A stretch of DNA of 64,000 bases from an uncultured Clostridia bacterium (GCA_934454525.1 CAKSFM010000007.1:1-64000); one strand, 5' to 3'. Shown: positions 7,421 through 16,040, counted from the stretch's first letter. Notes: a model not told the origin generated them from the letters alone. Numbers and translations: made by a program.

Positions 7421-8638
7421 ATGAAAAACAATAATTTCGGAAAAACAGTGTACAAGCTGCGCAAAAAGCTCGGACTGACGCAAAGTGAGCTTGCGGCGCG
7501 GCTCAATGTCAGCGATAAGGCGGTAAGCAAATGGGAAAACGGTGCAGGTTATCCGGAAATCACCCAGCTTCCGGCATTGGCGGAGATTTTCTCCGTTTCA
7601 ATCGACTGCCTTTTAAAAGGCAATCCGAACGGAATTGCGGTTGCCGGCAATATTCTGACCGATATTGTGAATATTATAGACAAATATCCGGACAAGAATA
7701 TGCTCACGCATATAAGCAAATCCACGCGCTCTGTCGGCGGTTGTGTTACAAATACAATTATTGACCTTGCGCGGATTGATTCCGGGCTGTATCTTTCAGC
7801 GATAGGAAAAATCGGCGATGATGAGTACGGACGGTATGTTATATCCGAGATGAAAAAGTACGGTATCGATACAAGCCGCGTTAAAATTTCTCCGGATCTT
7901 CCCACAAGCTTCAGCAGTGTTATGACTGAGGAAAAAAGCGGCGAACGGACATTTTTCTGCCTTAAGGGAGCAACAAGCGATTTTTCGGAGGATGACATAG
8001 ACCTTTCGGCGCTTGACTGCGAAATTTTTCATATCGGTTATATTCTTCTGCTCGACAGTCTTGACAAGAGCGATGAGGAATACGGCACAAAAATGGCGCG
8101 GCTTCTGCATCATGTGCAGAAGCGCGGAATCAAAACCTCAATCGACGCAGTGAGCGCTGAACAGGGATTGTTTGCGGAAAAAATTATTCCGGCACTGAAA
8201 TACTGCAACTATGTTATTATGAACGAAATTGAATGCTGCAATGTCACGGGAATGAATCCGCGGCGCGCTGACGGCAGCGTGAACGTGGAGTCAATCCGCA
8301 GAACAATGGAGAAATTCATTGAATACGGAGTTTCAGACAAGGTGATAATTCACTGCTGCGAGGGCGGCTTTGCACTCAGCGCGGACGGCACGTTTACGGC
8401 AGTTGCATCGCTTGAACTGCCGGAGGGATACATAAAGGGGAGCGTCGGCGCAGGCGATGCGTTTGCCGCTGCATGCCTGTACGCTTTGTATAACGGTTAT
8501 GACGATGTGCATATGCTTGAATTTGCTTCCGCGGCAGCTGCAATGAATCTTTCCGCGCCGGATTCCGTCAGCGGAATGAGGTCAAAGGAAGAAATTGAAG
8601 AGCTTAACAGGCGCTTGATAAGAAGAAAATCAATATAA
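7421..8638 (+). CDS. XRE-type HTH fused to PfkB-family carbohydrate kinase
   Basis: Residues about 8-65 form a Cro/cI (XRE) helix-turn-helix (LTQSELAARLNVSDKAVSKWENG). Residues about 71-392 form a ribokinase/PfkB kinase, with the N-terminal GGCVTNTI sugar-binding glycines and the catalytic GAGDAF (343-348). Length (405) equals one XRE domain plus one full kinase. PfkB enzymes phosphorylate sugars such as fructose, ribose or 2-keto-3-deoxygluconate. As first gene of an operon with an aldose-ketose isomerase, a class II aldolase and an alpha-mannosidase, it most likely phosphorylates the ketose made by the isomerase. The HTH may regulate the operon in response to substrate. Sugar specificity and DNA target are inferred. 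Confidence 0.85.
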   Translation: MKNNNFGKTVYKLRKKLGLTQSELAARLNVSDKAVSKWENGAGYPEITQLPALAEIFSVSIDCLLKGNPNGIAVAGNILTDIVNIIDKYPDKNMLTHISKSTRSVGGCVTNTIIDLARIDSGLYLSAIGKIGDDEYGRYVISEMKKYGIDTSRVKISPDLPTSFSSVMTEEKSGERTFFCLKGATSDFSEDDIDLSALDCEIFHIGYILLLDSLDKSDEEYGTKMARLLHHVQKRGIKTSIDAVSAEQGLFAEKIIPALKYCNYVIMNEIECCNVTGMNPRRADGSVNVESIRRTMEKFIEYGVSDKVIIHCCEGGFALSADGTFTAVASLELPEGYIKGSVGAGDAFAAACLYALYNGYDDVHMLEFASAAAAMNLSAPDSVSGMRSKEEIEELNRRLIRRKSI

Positions 8639-8656
8639 AAACAGAGGAAGCTTAAA

Positions 8657-9163
8657 ATGAAAAAGCATGTAGAGGCTGAGAAGCGCGCAAGAGAGTTTTA
8701 TAAAAAGGCAGGGATAACTGTTCTTGACTCCGAGCCGATTGAGATTGCCGATTTCGGAAAAAACAATCTTGAAAAAATCGGACTTCAGCTCTGTGTTTAT
8801 ATTAATACTGACAGAGTGTGTGCAAAGGAAATGGTTCTGTTTCCGCATCAGACATGCCCGGAGCATAAGCACGTTGAAACGGACGGTCAGCCCGGGAAAG
8901 AGGAGACTTTCCGCGTACGCTTCGGAAAAGTTTATCTATATGTTGAGGGAGAGGGAAGCAGGGATAATATTTCCGCCGAACTCCCCGAAAGCGACACCTC
9001 GGTTTATCATGAAATTGTGCTCACGCCCGGCATGCAGCACACAATTTATCCCGGAACGCTGCATTGGTTTCAGGCAGGAGATGAGGGTGCGGTTATCTCG
9101 GAATTTTCAACAAGAAGCACGGATGAAACGGATGTTTTTACCGATAAATCCATAATCAGATAA
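8657..9163 (+). CDS. D-lyxose ketol-isomerase (D-lyxose/D-mannose isomerase)
   Basis: The 168-residue cupin matches the D-lyxose isomerase family (PF07385-like), which interconverts D-lyxose with D-xylulose and commonly D-mannose with D-fructose. Metal ligands are visible as His70 and His72 in PEHKH, Glu83 in KEETF and His136 in TLHWF. Bacterial members range from about 165 to 230 residues; this is a short form. The start follows AGAGGAAGC, 18 bases after the kinase stop. An alpha-mannosidase in the same operon favours mannose to fructose as the physiological reaction. Confidence 0.87.
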   Translation: MKKHVEAEKRAREFYKKAGITVLDSEPIEIADFGKNNLEKIGLQLCVYINTDRVCAKEMVLFPHQTCPEHKHVETDGQPGKEETFRVRFGKVYLYVEGEGSRDNISAELPESDTSVYHEIVLTPGMQHTIYPGTLHWFQAGDEGAVISEFSTRSTDETDVFTDKSIIR

Positions 9164-9190
9164 AATTTTACCGGAAAGGAAGACGGAACA

Positions 9191-10021
9191 ATGCTTGTAA
9201 ATTTAAATGATGTATTAAAAAAAGCGCAGGAGGGCGGATATGCCGTCGGACTGTTTAACACGACTGATACCGATATGCTTCAGGCGGCGATTGAGGCTGC
9301 TGAAGAAATGAAATCTCCGATTATTATCGGAACGGCGGAGGTGCTTTTGCCCTACGGAGAACTGTCCCTGATTGCTCCGTCTGTTATTGCGGCGGCAAAG
9401 AGAGCGTCCGTCCCGGTTGTTGTTCATTATGACCACGGACTGACCTTTGAGCGCTGCCTTGAAGCGCTTAAGCTCGGCTTTTCAAGCGTTATGTTTGACG
9501 CCTCGGTTCTTGATTATGAGGAAAACATAAAGCAAACGCGCGAAATTGTGAAAATTGCGCACACTTTCGGAGCAACGGTTGAGGGCGAGATAGGTCATGT
9601 CGGCAATGCGGACGCAGAATCGGGTGACGATGTTTACACATCACCCGAAATGGCAAAAAGCTATATTGAAAGCACGGGCGTTGACGCGTGTGCGGTTGCG
9701 TTCGGCACAGCTCACGGTGCGTACCTTAAAAAGCCGAAGCTTGATTTTGACCGTCTGCGTGAAATTCGGAGCGCAACCGAAACACCGCTTGTTATGCACG
9801 GCGGCAGCGGTCTTGCGGACGATGATTTCAGAACGGCTGTTAAATGCGGAATTGCAAAAATTAATATTTTCACCGACCTTTGCCTTGCCGGAAGCGCAGC
9901 AATGAAAAAAGCTTCCGATGACGGAATCGGATATCTTGACGCGCGCAATATGAAAGTTGAGGCAATAAAAGACGAAGTTAAGAAGAAAATACTTCTTTTC
10001 GGCTCGCAGAATATGGGGTAA
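9191..10021 (+). CDS. Class II (zinc) ketose-bisphosphate aldolase family
   Basis: The 276-residue TIM-barrel aldolase has the zinc ligands His82 in HYDHG (79-83), His175 in GTAHG and His203 in HGGSG, plus the phosphate-binding KINIFTD segment. Members cleave fructose-1,6-bisphosphate, tagatose bisphosphate or ketose-1-phosphates to DHAP and an aldehyde. Its operon suggests the substrate is the phosphoketose made by the upstream kinase, for example fructose-1-phosphate, or xylulose-1-phosphate if lyxose is used. Tight spacing (27 bases before, 3 bases after) supports co-translation. The exact substrate is not decidable from sequence. Confidence 0.85.
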   Translation: MLVNLNDVLKKAQEGGYAVGLFNTTDTDMLQAAIEAAEEMKSPIIIGTAEVLLPYGELSLIAPSVIAAAKRASVPVVVHYDHGLTFERCLEALKLGFSSVMFDASVLDYEENIKQTREIVKIAHTFGATVEGEIGHVGNADAESGDDVYTSPEMAKSYIESTGVDACAVAFGTAHGAYLKKPKLDFDRLREIRSATETPLVMHGGSGLADDDFRTAVKCGIAKINIFTDLCLAGSAAMKKASDDGIGYLDARNMKVEAIKDEVKKKILLFGSQNMG

Positions 10022-10024
10022 TAT

Positions 10025-12682
10025 ATGGATAATAAAAATCTTGATATTTTCTACTTCTCAAGCACCCATTGGGATCGCGAATGGTATCAGGATTTCCAGG
10101 GGTTTCGATACCGCCTTGTGAAAATGATAAACAAGCTTCTTGCTTTGCTTGATTCCGATCCCGGGTTTAAAACCTTTCATTTTGATGGGCAGACAATTGC
10201 AATCGAGGACTATGAGCACATAAAACCCGAAAATGCGGAAAAACTGAGAGAATACATTTCCAAAGGGCGAATCCTTATCGGTCCGTGGTATACTATGCCC
10301 GATGAATTCAACGTTTCGGGCGAAAGCCTGATCCGCAATCTGATGTTCGGGCATAAAATCGCAGAAAAATGGGGTACGAAAGCATGGAAATACGGCTACA
10401 TATGCGATATATTCGGTCACATTGCTCAAATGCCGCAGATTTTCAAAGGGTTCGGAATAGAATATTCCCTGCTGGGGCGGGGAACGGCAGATTCGGACCC
10501 GGCGTATTTTAAATGGCAGTCGCCGGACGGAAGTGAAATGCTCAATTACCGCCTGCCCGATATGGCAGGCTACGGTGAGTTTAATTCGCAGGTTTACGGC
10601 TGCTGTGCCGATGAAAAGCTTTCACTTGAGGAGAAAATCAAAAAAGAGGTTGACGCGGAAATTGCGCGCAGCGAAATTCCGATTGTCGTTTTAATGGACG
10701 GAATGGATCATACCGAAGCGCACCCCGATACAAGCCTGTTTTTAAAAACGATAGCAAGGCTTTATCCCGGCGCGCGTGTTCATCATGCGGATTTGCGCAA
10801 ACAGGGAAAACTGCTTGAAAATTATGCCGATAAGCTGCCTGTCATAAGCGGTGAGCTTGTCCGCACGGCTGAACATCAATTTAATTATCTGCATCTTATA
10901 ACAAACACACTTTCAAGCTACTATTCGCTTAAGCATCAGAATGATGAATGTCAGAATATGCTTGAAAAGCAGACTGAGCCGCTTGCAGCCATGGCTCTTC
11001 TCGGCGGCTTAAAACTCGAACGTGCATTTATTGACGAGGCGTACGGCTATATGCTCCGCAACCATGCGCACGATTCAATATGCGGCTGCTCGATTGACCG
11101 TGTTCATAAGGATATGGTGTGCCGCTATGACCAGGCTGAAAGCCTGTGCAAAGCGCTGTGCGATGACTATATTCATTCGGTCAGGCGCGCTGATGAATGT
11201 GAAGCAGATGGGAACTATGCAAATATTCTTACGATATACAATCCGCTGCCGTTCAGACTGCATAAGACTGCAAGCATTGAGCTTGATTTTTGGCAGGACT
11301 TTCCTGAGCATTACAGCGAGCCGTTCGGATATGAGGAAATAAACAGCTTCAGAATTTATGACAGTAACGGCTGTGAAATTCCTTACCGTGTGACGGACAT
11401 AAAGCGCGGATATGTAAGGCGCCTGTATGACCAGGTAACGGAAATGCGCGATGTGCACACGGTTACAATGACGGTTGATGTGCCGCCGTGCGGAAGTGCG
11501 GAATATAAAATAGTTGCGTCAGGGCAGCCTGTGCGCTATATGCAGCGGCTGAAATCGGGTGCGGATTTTGCGGAAAACGAATTTATCGTTATGAAAATTT
11601 TGCAGAACGGCAGCCTTGAAATGTTCGATAAAAAAACAAAACAAACCTACAGCGGTCTGTGCATAATGCGCGATGACGGAGAGATAGGGGATGGCTGGTA
11701 TCACGCAAACCCCGTGAATGACCGCGCGGTTTATTCATCGGGCGGCGGCTGCACGGTTGAAAAAACGGACAATTCACCCTCGCGCTGTGCTTTCACGGTA
11801 ACAAAAACAATTGATGTGCCAAGGGATATGGTGTCGGACCGATTCGGCTTTCATCGCAATTCCGAAACGGTTCCGCTGAAAATAACCTGCACAGCGGCGC
11901 TTTCGGAGGGCAGCCGCAGCGTTGATATTGATATGACGGTTGATAACACTGCAAGCGGACATCGCCTGAAAATGCTTCTTCCGACAGGTATTGCTGCGGA
12001 TAAATACTTTGCAGGACAGGCATTTTACTTTTGTGAAAGAAAAACCGGCATGAATTATGCAACGCAGAATTATGTTGAAACAGACCAATATGAAAAGTCA
12101 ACGAACGGAATCGTTGGAGTTCGCGGCGCGGAAAATAACGGACTTGCTTTCGTTTCCCCGTGCGGAATTCATGAATGTGCCGTAAATGAAGACGGAACGA
12201 TTGCGCTCACGCTTCTGCGCAGCTTTTCAAAAACAGTTTCAACCAATGGCGAAACGCGCTGCCGCGAAATCGGAAAGCTTAATTATAAATTTGCGATCGC
12301 GCCGATTGATGAAACGGTTGACAACGCCGCGCTTCTGAACATGCGTGACGCACTTTGGTATAAGCCGCTCACAAGTTTTTCAAAAGCACCGGAAACAGCC
12401 GTGCTTAGACAGCCGCACAGTGCGGTTGAGGTCAGCGGCAGCGGAATCAGCACAAGCATTGTAAAATGTGCCGAGGATAAATCGGATGATGCAATCATTG
12501 TGCGCGTTTTCAATTCATCGGACACAACGGCGGACGGCGCGGTTAAAGTATGCTCGCCCATCCGCAAAGCCGAGCGCGTTAATCTCAATGAGGAACTTGT
12601 AAGCGATGCAGCGGTGAATGGAAATTCCGTTTCGTTCCGCCTCAATCCATGGGAAATTGCAACCTTTAAGATTTATATTTAG
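10025..12682 (+). CDS. GH38 alpha-mannosidase
   Basis: The 885-residue cytoplasmic protein (no signal peptide) is a GH38 retaining alpha-mannosidase. It has the N-terminal metal site STHWDREW (13-20), FDGQ (53-56), GPWYTMPDEF (86-95) and the nucleophile region CDIFGH (127-132, Asp128). The rest gives the helical bundle and C-terminal beta domains of the family. It releases mannose from imported manno-oligosaccharides or glycan fragments. It is the last gene of the four-gene operon and starts three bases after the aldolase stop. No transporter is in the operon, so import must be encoded elsewhere. Confidence 0.92.
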   Translation: MDNKNLDIFYFSSTHWDREWYQDFQGFRYRLVKMINKLLALLDSDPGFKTFHFDGQTIAIEDYEHIKPENAEKLREYISKGRILIGPWYTMPDEFNVSGESLIRNLMFGHKIAEKWGTKAWKYGYICDIFGHIAQMPQIFKGFGIEYSLLGRGTADSDPAYFKWQSPDGSEMLNYRLPDMAGYGEFNSQVYGCCADEKLSLEEKIKKEVDAEIARSEIPIVVLMDGMDHTEAHPDTSLFLKTIARLYPGARVHHADLRKQGKLLENYADKLPVISGELVRTAEHQFNYLHLITNTLSSYYSLKHQNDECQNMLEKQTEPLAAMALLGGLKLERAFIDEAYGYMLRNHAHDSICGCSIDRVHKDMVCRYDQAESLCKALCDDYIHSVRRADECEADGNYANILTIYNPLPFRLHKTASIELDFWQDFPEHYSEPFGYEEINSFRIYDSNGCEIPYRVTDIKRGYVRRLYDQVTEMRDVHTVTMTVDVPPCGSAEYKIVASGQPVRYMQRLKSGADFAENEFIVMKILQNGSLEMFDKKTKQTYSGLCIMRDDGEIGDGWYHANPVNDRAVYSSGGGCTVEKTDNSPSRCAFTVTKTIDVPRDMVSDRFGFHRNSETVPLKITCTAALSEGSRSVDIDMTVDNTASGHRLKMLLPTGIAADKYFAGQAFYFCERKTGMNYATQNYVETDQYEKSTNGIVGVRGAENNGLAFVSPCGIHECAVNEDGTIALTLLRSFSKTVSTNGETRCREIGKLNYKFAIAPIDETVDNAALLNMRDALWYKPLTSFSKAPETAVLRQPHSAVEVSGSGISTSIVKCAEDKSDDAIIVRVFNSSDTTADGAVKVCSPIRKAERVNLNEELVSDAAVNGNSVSFRLNPWEIATFKIYI

Positions 12683-12693
12683 AATACAAAAAG

Positions 12694-13018
12694 AGCTGCG
12701 GCAAAATTTTGCCGCAGCTGCAGACTGTCGAAAAAGTCGGTCAAGCACAAGCAAACAACATTTTTATTACAATAATTAAAGAGTTATTTATTTAAACAAA
12801 TGCTAAAACAAATCAGACATTTGTTTGGATAACGAATAAAACCCCCGAAATTTCGGGGGTTTTGCTTGTTTCCGTCCGGCACACCCTCTAACGTACTTTT
12901 GTACGCCGACGAGTGTGTGCCGAACAGATTTACCTTCCTTTTTCAATGTCTGCCAGCGTGTCGATAGGTTTATCGACACGCTGGAGCTGCGGTAAAATGA
13001 TTACATTTTGCCGCAGCT
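12694..13018. repeat. Hairpin-dense intergenic block (six inverted repeats)
   Basis: The 439-base gap between the mannosidase and the next gene has no credible ORF and holds several inverted repeats. They are AGCTGCGGCAAAATTTTGCCGCAGCT (12694-12719, perfect); AAACAAATG...CATTTGTTT (about 12795-12826); a bidirectional terminator (12838-12863); CGGCACAC...GTGTGCCG (about 12877-12923); a perfect 14-bp stem CCAGCGTGTCGATA/TATCGACACGCTGG (12953-12984); and AGCTGCGGTAAAATG...CATTTTGCCGCAGCT (12985-13018). The first and last share the AGCTGCGG(C/T)AAAAT motif and could be the ends of one element. Confidence 0.7.
12838..12863. terminator. Perfect bidirectional terminator
   Basis: AAAACCCCCGAAATTTCGGGGGTTTT is a perfect palindrome and the most terminator-like of the hairpins downstream of the mannosidase operon. 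Confidence 0.8.
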
Positions 13019-13059
13019 GTTATGATACAAAAATAAATGTAAATAATCTTAAAAAAAGC

Positions 13060-13088
13060 TTGCCAAGCGAGGAAATATATTATATAAT
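13060..13088 (+). promoter_or_regulatory. Sigma-A promoter upstream of the membrane-anchored hypothetical gene and yajC
   Basis: TTGCCA, a 17-bp spacer and TATAAT lie 33 bases before the GTG at 13122. Confidence 0.75.
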
Positions 13089-13121
13089 AATATCATTCTG
13101 TTTGACGGGCGGTGATATTTG

Positions 13122-13724
13122 GTGGAAACGCGGCTGGGATATTATAAGTGGCATATAATTATTGCGGTTATCGTGATTGTGTGCGGATTTGTGATTTATA
13201 ACAGCGTAACATCGGATAAAGAGCCGGATCTGAGCTTTGTTTTTGTCAGCACAAAGTATATGAACACGCAGTATTTCAAGGATGCAAAATCAGAGATTGA
13301 GCTGCTTTTGAAGGATGTCAACCATGACAGCGCGCGTGTTGCCGATGTTAAATCATTTACCGAAAAAAACGAGGAAGATGTTTTGAACAGGCTTGAGGAA
13401 TGTATTGCGTCGGGGGAATATAACGCATACGTTGCCGATAAACAAGCGTTCGAAAAAATCAAGGATAAGTCAGTTTTCGAAGATGCATCGGTATATATTT
13501 CGTCAGACGAAAAAAACGAGTATCTTGAAGATTCGGACGGCAGACTGTATGCCGTTTCGTTAAGGGATAACTCCCTGGCAAAGCGTTTGGGAATGGTTGA
13601 AAATGACGGACTTTATATCGCGGTCAGGGTTGACATGGAAAACGGCGAAAGAACCGGCAAAATGAAAAATGCAATGAATATCAGCAAATATATCATTAAT
13701 AACAGAGACAAGTATAATATGTAA
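13122..13724 (+). CDS. Membrane-anchored extracytoplasmic protein, unknown function
   Basis: About 200 residues start at GTG 13122 (GGCGGTGAT upstream; a TTG three bases earlier is possible). A short Lys/Trp-containing N-terminus is followed by one hydrophobic helix (about residues 10-30, HIIIAVIVIVCGFVIYN), and the rest is a soluble acidic domain expected outside the membrane. There is no lipobox cysteine. The domain (periodic ELLLKDV, ADKQAFEKIK, RLGMVENDGLYIAVRVD) recalls small alpha/beta folds, but I recognise no family. It shares a promoter with yajC, seven bases or so downstream. Confidence 0.7.
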   Translation: METRLGYYKWHIIIAVIVIVCGFVIYNSVTSDKEPDLSFVFVSTKYMNTQYFKDAKSEIELLLKDVNHDSARVADVKSFTEKNEEDVLNRLEECIASGEYNAYVADKQAFEKIKDKSVFEDASVYISSDEKNEYLEDSDGRLYAVSLRDNSLAKRLGMVENDGLYIAVRVDMENGERTGKMKNAMNISKYIINNRDKYNM

Positions 13725-13739
13725 GAAAGGATGAATGTT

Positions 13740-14057
13740 ATGTTAACGGCTTATGCAGCAAAGGCTGCGGAACAACCCCAGCCGGCGGGCGGCGGTCTCT
13801 TCACGTTTATTTACCTTGTGGCGATGGTGGCAATCTTTTATTTCCTGCTTATCAGACCGCAGAAGAAACGTCAGCGCCAGATGGCGGAAATGCTCGATAA
13901 TCTCCAGGTAAACGATGAAATCGTGACGGCAGGCGGAATTATGGGAAAAATCGCCTCGATTAAGGAAGATTCCGTAACAATTGAAACGGGCGCGGACAGA
14001 GTTAAAATCAAGCTTGAAAAAAATTCAATATCGCGTGTGCTTACTGTTCACGAATAA
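13740..14057 (+). CDS. yajC: Preprotein translocase subunit YajC
   Basis: YajC is an accessory subunit of the Sec translocon (SecDF-YajC). The start at ATG 13740 is preferred because GAAAGGA sits eight bases upstream; the ATG at 13731 overlaps that box. The 105-residue protein has one membrane helix (about 20-38) followed by the conserved FLLIRPQKKRQRQ and the cytoplasmic domain with VNDEIVTAGGIMGKI. secD/secF are not adjacent here. Downstream, a terminator-like hairpin separates it from the next gene. Confidence 0.93.
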   Translation: MLTAYAAKAAEQPQPAGGGLFTFIYLVAMVAIFYFLLIRPQKKRQRQMAEMLDNLQVNDEIVTAGGIMGKIASIKEDSVTIETGADRVKIKLEKNSISRVLTVHE

Positions 14058-14063
14058 TTGAGA

Positions 14064-14108
14064 ACATCTCCGAATACCATGTAATAACAATATTCGGAGG
14101 TGTTTTTT
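14064..14108 (+). promoter_or_regulatory. Terminator-like hairpin whose 3' arm is the next gene's Shine-Dalgarno
   Basis: ACATCTCCGAATA and TATTCGGAGGTGT form a 13-bp stem (one G-T) with a 14-base loop, followed by a T-run that abuts the ATG at 14109. The ribosome binding site GGAGGTG is the 3' arm, so folding would both end transcription and hide translation initiation. Confidence 0.7.
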
Positions 14109-14498
14109 ATGAAAACCGGTGTGAATGATTCTTTCCCGGTCGGAAGATTTTTGTCCGGCTGGGTCACGGCATTTTTTGTTACAGTGATTCTTGCAGCATT
14201 GCTTTCGGCAATTTTCAGCTTTGCAGGCGTAAGCGATTCCGCCGCGGAAAAAATTCAGTACGGTGCCAAGTATTTTTCGGCATTTTTAGCAGGACTGTTT
14301 TGTGCGCGCGGCGGTAAAAAACGCGGCTGGCTCACGGGGAGCTGTGCGGCGCTGATATATACGGCGCTGCTGTGCGGAATCGGAATGTGCATATATGGCA
14401 GTCAGACCGCGAATCCATACATACTTCGCCAGCTCGGAACAGCTGCGTTGTGCGGAGCTGTCGGAGGTATTGTCGGAATAAACAGTAAAAAAGGATAA
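14109..14498 (+). CDS. TIGR04086-type membrane protein
   Basis: The 129-residue protein starts at ATG 14109 (GGAGGTG upstream; the frame continues 5' into the hairpin without need). It has four hydrophobic segments and small-residue-rich helices (SAFLAGLFCARGGKKRGWLTG, then GTAALCGAVGGIVGIN). This is the pattern of the TIGR04086/DUF3792 family often found next to yajC in Clostridia. Function is unknown. The neighbour and the family habit support the assignment; the hairpin between the genes suggests it is expressed less than yajC. Confidence 0.8.
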   Translation: MKTGVNDSFPVGRFLSGWVTAFFVTVILAALLSAIFSFAGVSDSAAEKIQYGAKYFSAFLAGLFCARGGKKRGWLTGSCAALIYTALLCGIGMCIYGSQTANPYILRQLGTAALCGAVGGIVGINSKKG

Positions 14499-14522
14499 AT
14501 CGGGAACAGCAATAAATTTGTG

Positions 14523-14551
14523 TTGAAAACACATTCGGAATATGATATACT
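14523..14551 (+). promoter_or_regulatory. Sigma-A promoter of glmM
   Basis: TTGAAA, a 17-bp spacer and TATACT lie 33 bases before glmM. Confidence 0.7.
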
Positions 14552-14584
14552 GATACTATAGATTAAATCGGAGGAGACTGAAAA

Positions 14585-15943
14585 ATGGGTAGATTGTTCG
14601 GAACAGACGGTGTGCGCGGAGTTGCAAACCGTGATCTTACTTACGAGCTTGCAGCTCAGATCGGACAGGCAGGAGCGTATGTGCTCGGAAGAGAAGCTTG
14701 TCATACCCCGAAAATTCTTATAGGAATGGATACGCGCAGAAGCGGTCCGATGCTTGAAGCGGCGCTGTGCGCCGGGATAATGTCGATGGGTGCGGATGTT
14801 ACATGCGCCGGAGTTATCCCAACGCCTGCCGTTGCATACCTCACGCGGACGCTCGGTTTTGACGCCGGCATTGTTGTTTCTGCCTCACATAATTCGGCTG
14901 AATTTAACGGAATCAAGTTTTTTAATTCCGACGGATATAAACTGCGCGATGAAATTGAAGAGGAAATTGAGGATATAATACTTAATGACGAGCCGGTTGC
15001 GGAACGCCCGATAGGTGCGGATGTCGGCACGGTTATGCGCAACGAAACGCTGCTCGACCGTTATGTTGAATTTGCAAAATCAACGGTTGGAGTTGATTTT
15101 TCCGGAATGAAAATTGCGCTTGACTGTGCAAACGGAGCTTCAAGCAGAACGGCTCCGCAAACCTTTAAAGCTCTCGGCGCCGAAATATATGTTATAAACA
15201 GTGCGCCGGACGGAATAAATATCAACCGCAGCTGCGGCTCAACACATATTGAGGGTCTTTGTGAATTTGTGAAGAATAACAGATGTGATTTGGGATTTGC
15301 CTTTGACGGAGACGCCGACCGTGTGCTTGCCGTTGATTCGGACGGCGAGGTTATCGACGGTGACGCTATAATGGCAATCTGCGCATCGGAGATGAAGAAA
15401 AACGGTACGCTTGACAAAAATACGCTTGTCGCAACAATAATGAGCAATCTCGGTCTTTTCAAAATGGGCGAGAAAGAAGAAATTGCGATTCCGCGCACAA
15501 AAGTCGGTGACAGGTATGTTCTTGAGGAAATGGTTGACAAGGGTTATGTGCTCGGCGGAGAGCAGTCGGGGCATATAATTTTCCTTAATTATAATACAAC
15601 GGGTGACGGCCTTGTTACGGCGCTTCAGCTTGCGCAGATAGTCAAAAAAAGCGGAAAAACCGTGCAGGAGCTTAAAAAGGTTATCACCATTTATCCGCAG
15701 GTGCTTGAAAACGCAAGAGTTGCGAAAAGCGGCGATTTTACCTATGTTGAAGATGAAATTATTACGAATGAAATCAACCGCTTGAACACAAAATATAATG
15801 GTCAGGGGCGCGTTGTTATCCGCCCGAGCGGAACGGAGCCGCTTGTCCGCGTTATGATTGAGGGGCAGAACCAGGAGGAGATTGCGTCTGACGCGCATAT
15901 GCTCGCCGCGCTGATAGAGGAACGCCTCGGCATAAAAGCGTAA
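14585..15943 (+). CDS. glmM: Phosphoglucosamine mutase
   Basis: GlmM converts glucosamine-6-phosphate to glucosamine-1-phosphate for UDP-GlcNAc, peptidoglycan and surface polysaccharide synthesis. The 452-residue protein has the N-terminal GRLFGTDGVRG, the phosphoserine loop SASHN (Ser101), the metal loop DGDADR (241-246) and the phosphate-binding RPSGTEP near residue 413. Length is the family norm. It starts after GGAGGAG and has its own promoter. No glmS or glmU is adjacent. Confidence 0.96.
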   Translation: MGRLFGTDGVRGVANRDLTYELAAQIGQAGAYVLGREACHTPKILIGMDTRRSGPMLEAALCAGIMSMGADVTCAGVIPTPAVAYLTRTLGFDAGIVVSASHNSAEFNGIKFFNSDGYKLRDEIEEEIEDIILNDEPVAERPIGADVGTVMRNETLLDRYVEFAKSTVGVDFSGMKIALDCANGASSRTAPQTFKALGAEIYVINSAPDGININRSCGSTHIEGLCEFVKNNRCDLGFAFDGDADRVLAVDSDGEVIDGDAIMAICASEMKKNGTLDKNTLVATIMSNLGLFKMGEKEEIAIPRTKVGDRYVLEEMVDKGYVLGGEQSGHIIFLNYNTTGDGLVTALQLAQIVKKSGKTVQELKKVITIYPQVLENARVAKSGDFTYVEDEIITNEINRLNTKYNGQGRVVIRPSGTEPLVRVMIEGQNQEEIASDAHMLAALIEERLGIKA

Positions 15944-15968
15944 ATTTAGTGCGTTTTCAAAAAAATGC

Positions 15969-15997
15969 TTGCTATTTGCGCCATTATGTTGTAAAAT
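15969..15997 (+). promoter_or_regulatory. Sigma-A promoter of efp
   Basis: TTGCTA, a 17-bp spacer and TAAAAT lie 43 bases before efp. Confidence 0.6.
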
Positions 15998-16040
15998 ATA
16001 ATATAACAGAGGAATACTATTAACGAAAGGATAGAAAAAG

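Noticed and set aside
12913..13158. Plus-strand ORF of 81 codons
   Set aside because: It spans perfect hairpins and the promoter of the next gene, lacks a ribosome binding site and looks non-coding.
15239..15898. Long minus-strand ORF opposite glmM (219 codons)
   Set aside because: glmM has all catalytic motifs on the plus strand; the opposite ORF is compositional, without start signals or a family.
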